Made by a program: the position numbers and the translations under genes
From: Candidatus Symbiothrix sp.
Lineage (GTDB): Bacteria; Bacteroidota; Bacteroidia; Bacteroidales; Azobacteroidaceae
Direction of reading: 5' to 3'
NCBI GenBank assembly: GCA_031270925.1
Contig: JAISWY010000327.1
Coordinates: forward strand, 1-9,809
DNA length: 9,809 bases
Notes under the pieces: model-generated
The model's input: only the letters and a program-made list of their open reading frames with translations
Told to the model about the DNA's origin: nothing
Database searches by the model: none
Part shown: positions 7,695-9,809 of the stretch, one piece after another
How positions within the stretch are numbered: the stretch's first letter is position 1
Layout of the letters: every line of letters begins with the position of its first letter

Positions 7695-7729
7695 CCAATC
7701 CAACTCCGATTGGTGAGTTGTCGGATTGG
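7695..7729. other. Hairpin with alternative pairing in the prs upstream gap
   Basis: CCAATCC (7695-7701) pairs with GGATTGG (7723-7729), and AACTC (7702-7706) pairs with GAGTT (7715-7719), giving a 12-pair stem with a 3-base bulge. CCAATC can instead pair with GATTGG at 7708-7713. There is no T tract of terminator length next to it on either strand. It lies upstream of the prs promoter and downstream of the ATPase stop, so it may slow readthrough from the ATPase gene, but the role is unknown. Confidence 0.4.
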
Positions 7730-7738
7730 AAGAGGTTG

Positions 7739-7930
7739 TTATTCATCCCCAGAAAATTCAGAAGGTGATAATTGAATCGTTTGTACTCGCCAATTTGTTT
7801 TTTCTTTTAATTTGCTGAAACTCAATCTAATCCTAAATTCCTCGCCGCTTTCATTTGTTTACTGTTGTGTCTGAGTAGTTGAATTTGCTTTTAAATCTGT
7901 AAATGTTTGCGAGTTTATAATTTCAAATTC
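7739..7930 (-). pseudogene. Possible gene remnant with an in-frame stop, after the ATPase gene
   Basis: One minus-strand frame runs 64 codons through this gap with a single internal stop (TAA at 7861-7859). Before the stop it reads EFEIINSQTFTDLKANSTTQ (7930 to about 7871). After it come ESGEEFRIRLSFSKLKEKTN and then WRVQTIQLSPSEFSGDE, ending at TAA 7741-7739. The composition (charged, soluble, alternating beta-type residues) looks coding rather than random. No start codon is evident, and the frame overlaps the last codons of the ATPase gene. It may be the C-terminal end of a decayed gene. I do not recognise the family, and chance is still possible. Confidence 0.3.
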
Positions 7931-9194
7931 CAAAGAAATCCCAAAACGGCACAACACGAATATCTCCTACTCTATCGCCTGTGTCATAAGTGATTATAGT
8001 TTTGCTTTCTATTTTCAAATTTTCATTCAAAACGTTAAAACCGCCAAACTCCCTGTCCTGATTTAGCGGGCTTAGCGTATGGCAAACCTGAAAAGCGTGA
8101 TACGCACCGTCTTTTCGCGCCACAAAATCACATTCCTCTTTTATTTTTGCAAATGAAATTTCGTCATAACCACAGTTAATCAATTCGTTATAAACAGCAT
8201 TTTCCAAAAACATTCCTTCGTGGCTCATAAATTGAAAGCCGACTGCGCCAAGCAAGCCGTTGTCAATTCCGTAGATTTTATGCTGCGGGCGGCTGCCTTC
8301 TTTGAGCGAAAACGAAAAATTGGTAATATCGGCAATAATATAACTTTTGTGTGCATAGCCCAAATAATTCCGCACGGTCGCCTCGTTGCTTTTCACGGCT
8401 TTTGCCAAAGAATTGTAACGAAACGGCGCACCTGCATTCGAGAACACAAAGTGTAATAACCTGTAAAACAGCGCACTATCGCGCACTTGATTATACACAA
8501 TACAATCTTTCAGCACAATGGACTCGTAATAACTGTTCAAAAGTTCGGTTTTTATACCGTTGTCCATCTCTTTGAGCGCAATTTCGGGAAAACTGCCCCA
8601 TTGCATATATTTTTCTGTCAAAGCAAGCATTTTCAAACGCTGCGAAAGCACTGTATATCTATCTGTTATGCCGTTGATATTAAAAATCTCCTTTAGCGAC
8701 AGCGGACGCACAACATTGGCAAAATATCGCCCCGAAAGCAAAGTTGCAAAGCGATTTTGCAGCAAATCGGAATTAGAGCCGGTTATGTAAATTTTCGCAA
8801 ATCGTTGCGTGTCATACGCACCCTTTACAAACAATTCCCAATCCTTAACCTGCTGAACTTCATCCAGAAAAAGGTATTTTCCCTGCACGGAAGTAATTTT
8901 TTCGGCGGTTTCAATCACTTTGTAAAGTCCCGCCGAATTTTCCCAGACGGTAGTAAAAATCGGTTCGTCAAGATTGAGCAGCAAAATGGATTTAGGATTT
9001 GCGCCGTTTTCGAGCAAATCGTTAATCATCAGACGAAAAACGGTTGATTTTCCGCTACGGCGAATACCTGTTAATACTTGAATATGCGGCAAATCTTTTT
9101 TCTTTTTCAGATTTTCCACAACAGAGCGGTATTGCAGCGAAGCATATTTTTTGCCGTTCCAATGCGTATTTAAGCGTAAAATGGTTTCGTTCAT
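7923..9194 (-). CDS. AAA_14/DUF4143-type ATPase
   Basis: The 423-residue protein has an N-terminal AAA-type ATPase domain: Walker A GIRRSGKST (43-51), Walker B YLFLDEVQ (107-114), a sensor-like ITGSNSDLL (137-145) and SGRYFANVVRPLSLKEIF (154-171), the usual join in this family. A winged-helix-like middle (YNSLAKAVKSNEATVRNYL, 260-278) and a DUF4143 C-terminal domain (FLENAVYNELI, 329-339; EECDFVARKDGAYHAFQVC, 353-371) follow. That last domain is a PD-(D/E)xK nuclease-like fold in the family. Here Gln-Val-Cys stands where the E-x-K would be, so nuclease activity is doubtful. The cellular role of these ATPases is not established; they are common, often multi-copy accessory genes. The ATG at 9194 is preferred to the TTG at 9254 because a full promoter lies at 9255-9224, between the two. 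Confidence 0.9.
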   Translation of the reverse strand: MNETILRLNTHWNGKKYASLQYRSVVENLKKKKDLPHIQVLTGIRRSGKSTVFRLMINDLLENGANPKSILLLNLDEPIFTTVWENSAGLYKVIETAEKITSVQGKYLFLDEVQQVKDWELFVKGAYDTQRFAKIYITGSNSDLLQNRFATLLSGRYFANVVRPLSLKEIFNINGITDRYTVLSQRLKMLALTEKYMQWGSFPEIALKEMDNGIKTELLNSYYESIVLKDCIVYNQVRDSALFYRLLHFVFSNAGAPFRYNSLAKAVKSNEATVRNYLGYAHKSYIIADITNFSFSLKEGSRPQHKIYGIDNGLLGAVGFQFMSHEGMFLENAVYNELINCGYDEISFAKIKEECDFVARKDGAYHAFQVCHTLSPLNQDREFGGFNVLNENLKIESKTIITYDTGDRVGDIRVVPFWDFFGI

Positions 9195-9223
9195 AATACT
9201 TTTTCTTTCAAATTTTTCGACTG

Positions 9224-9255
9224 CAAAGCTAACTCTAATTTTTGAAATATTCAAA
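9224..9255 (-). promoter_or_regulatory. Promoter of the ATPase gene, overlapping a palindrome
   Basis: On the minus strand TTTG at 9255-9252 and TAGCTTTG at 9231-9224 are separated by 20 bases, which matches the Bacteroidota -33/-7 promoter pattern. The start of transcription would fall about 20-25 bases before the ATG at 9194. The -33 element lies in a perfect palindrome, TTTGAAATATTCAAA at 9241-9255, which could be an operator. This promoter also sets the gene start at 9194. Confidence 0.6.
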
Positions 9256-9424
9256 TTATACTTTGAATAAAATGATATTTAATTGAAATATGATTTGAAT
9301 AATTGTTGTTGTAGGTTTGCCCCAAGCCTTGCATTGCCGTTGTCGGCAAAACGTCAATTTCCTCGTCAGTCATTCGATAGCCTTCAATACGATTTGAGCC
9401 GCAATGATATGAATCAGTTTTCCG
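9251..9424 (-). other. Coding-like debris upstream of the ATPase gene
   Basis: A 57-codon minus-strand frame without a start at its head contains DSYHCGSNRIEGYRMTDEEI followed by DVLPTTAMQGLGQT, then degrades into Asn/Ile/His-rich AT-coded residues. A second minus-strand frame (through about 9448-9370) reads FFTPGIRPLEANGKLIH and on to a stop. The SNRIEG stretch followed by acidic residues faintly recalls the N-terminal part of Fic proteins, but that is weak. An ATG at 9373 would give 40 residues running into the ATPase promoter. I regard it as a decayed gene or a dispersed repeat rather than a live gene. Confidence 0.2.
9256..9310. promoter_or_regulatory. AT-rich array of TTGAA-type boxes upstream of the ATPase promoter
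   Basis: TTTGAATAA occurs at 9262-9270 and again at 9294-9302, 32 bases apart (about three helical turns), with a related ATTGAAATA between them and the palindrome TTTGAAATATTCAAA at 9241-9255. Equal helical phasing of like boxes next to a promoter suggests binding sites for a regulator, possibly autoregulation. AT-rich base bias could also produce this. Confidence 0.3.
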
Positions 9425-9565
9425 TTAGCTTCCAATGGTCTGATTCCGGGTGTGAAGAAAGCAGGCTGGGAAGTTGTCGCAGTAGGTTGAGAATACTTTC
9501 TCAGTTCTGAACTTTGGAATTTTGTTGTGTGTCCCTAAGGACGCTAAAGTAATTTTATCATGAAA

Positions 9566-9602
9566 CGACGTGTCTTAATGATTTAAGACGCGTCGCTTTT
9601 TT
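9566..9602 (+). terminator. Rho-independent terminator hairpin
   Basis: CGACGTGTCTTAA (9566-9578) pairs with TTAAGACGCGTCG (9583-9595): 13 pairs with one G-U and a four-base loop, followed by C and six T (9597-9602). This is a textbook intrinsic terminator on the plus strand. No plus-strand gene is recognised upstream, so it may belong to the debris at 9283-9510, or shield the gene at 9757 from readthrough. The minus-strand side has only a weak T run. Confidence 0.75.
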
Positions 9603-9651
9603 GCTTGCCACGAATGCACGAATATGGTTTGCTTGCCACGAATGCACGAAT
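9600..9651. repeat. Two direct copies of a 24-base repeat
   Basis: TTTGCTTGCCACGAATGCAC plus GAAT occurs at 9600-9623 and 9628-9651, identical over 24 bases with a period of 28. The core CCACGAATGCACGAAT itself holds two CACGAAT units 9 bases apart. It starts at the end of the terminator T tract. I recall CCACGAAT-type motifs as frequent intergenic repeats in Bacteroidota. Two copies with 4-base spacing do not make a CRISPR array. Confidence 0.85.
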
Positions 9652-9698
9652 CGGTTTCTTAGTTTTCGGAAATTCATGCGTTTCAACAGAAAAATATT

Positions 9699-9726
9699 TT
9701 TGTTTAAAATAAAAATCGTACTTTTG
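9699..9726 (+). promoter_or_regulatory. Promoter of the last gene
   Basis: TACTTTTG at 9719-9726 matches the Bacteroidota -7 box TAnnTTTG. TTTG at 9699-9702 could be the -33 element, with 16 bases between, slightly shorter than usual. The ATG of the last gene is 30 bases after the -7 box, leaving a short leader. The box lies within GTACTTTTGTAC (9718-9729), a small inverted repeat. Confidence 0.6.
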
Positions 9727-9756
9727 TACTCGTATAAATTTAAAAACAATAGAATT

Positions 9757-9809
9757 ATGCAAGCATATAAATTTGATACTCGTGTAACTAAAGATGGTAT
9801 TATATCTTT
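9757..9809 (+). CDS. N-terminal end of a small protein, antitoxin-like (partial)
   Basis: The frame opens at ATG 9757 and reads MQAYKFDTRVTKDGIIS to the window edge. The pattern 'short aromatic opening, F-x-T-x-V-x-x-D-G-I-I' is one I associate with short Bacteroidota proteins (about 70-80 residues) that often precede a small toxin-like gene, so an antitoxin-type role is possible. It has a promoter box at 9719-9726 and is preceded by a terminator and repeats that insulate it. With 17 codons the family cannot be confirmed. Confidence 0.55.
   Translation, partial: MQAYKFDTRVTKDGIIS

Noticed and set aside
9195..9254. Upstream TTG start for the ATPase gene adding 20 residues
   Set aside because: A -33/-7 promoter lies inside this stretch, so it would be largely untranscribed. 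The ATG at 9194 fits.
9600..9651. CRISPR array
   Set aside because: There are only two identical copies with a 4-base gap, no spacers of normal length and no cas genes.
9558..9749. 63-codon minus-strand open frame
   Set aside because: It consists of the terminator hairpin, the direct repeat and AT-rich promoter DNA; the peptide follows the repeat units and has no family.

Overview
The window reads as a chromosomal segment of a member of the Bacteroidota. Three things suggest this. Upstream boxes fit the Bacteroidetes sigma factor consensus TAnnTTTG (minus strand 7639-7632 before prs and 9231-9224 before the ATPase; plus strand 9719-9726 before the last gene). Purine-rich Shine-Dalgarno sites are scarce. 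The GreA, HIT, XerD, PRPP synthetase and RF3 sequences have the flavour of that phylum. I ran no database search, so this is recognition from memory.

Layout. Positions 1-1506, plus strand: the last codons of a GreA-like elongation factor, a HIT-family protein translationally coupled to it by an ATGA overlap, a 158-base gap that holds a possible 33-codon ORF, and the tyrosine recombinase xerD. Positions 7587-1498, minus strand, form one tightly packed run: prs (PRPP synthetase), prfC (release factor 3), a Wzx-like polysaccharide flippase, an asparagine-synthase-like amidotransferase and a hexapeptide-repeat acyltransferase. All junctions are short (11, 30 and 3 bases, then a 17-base overlap). 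One promoter before prs could serve all five genes, although internal promoters cannot be excluded. The last three genes look like a compact surface-glycan cassette attached behind two housekeeping genes. It ends convergently against xerD with a 9-base overlap and no terminator.

Positions 7588-9809 are accessory and repeat-rich. They contain a 335-base gap with a hairpin and a broken coding-like stretch, an AAA-type ATPase of the AAA_14/DUF4143 kind (minus strand) with its own promoter lying on a palindrome, and about 500 bases without a convincing gene. That last stretch holds coding-like debris, a strong plus-strand terminator hairpin and a 24-base direct repeat. It is followed by the first 17 codons of a small gene that resembles antitoxin-like short proteins.

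The most striking feature is an 84-base segment inside prfC (5823-5906). It has two inverted arms, each itself a small CCCC...GGGG palindrome, and it is read in frame as about 28 extra residues in RF3. It has the hallmarks of a small palindromic repeat that can enter coding sequence without breaking it. I did not find a convincing complete new multi-gene system here.
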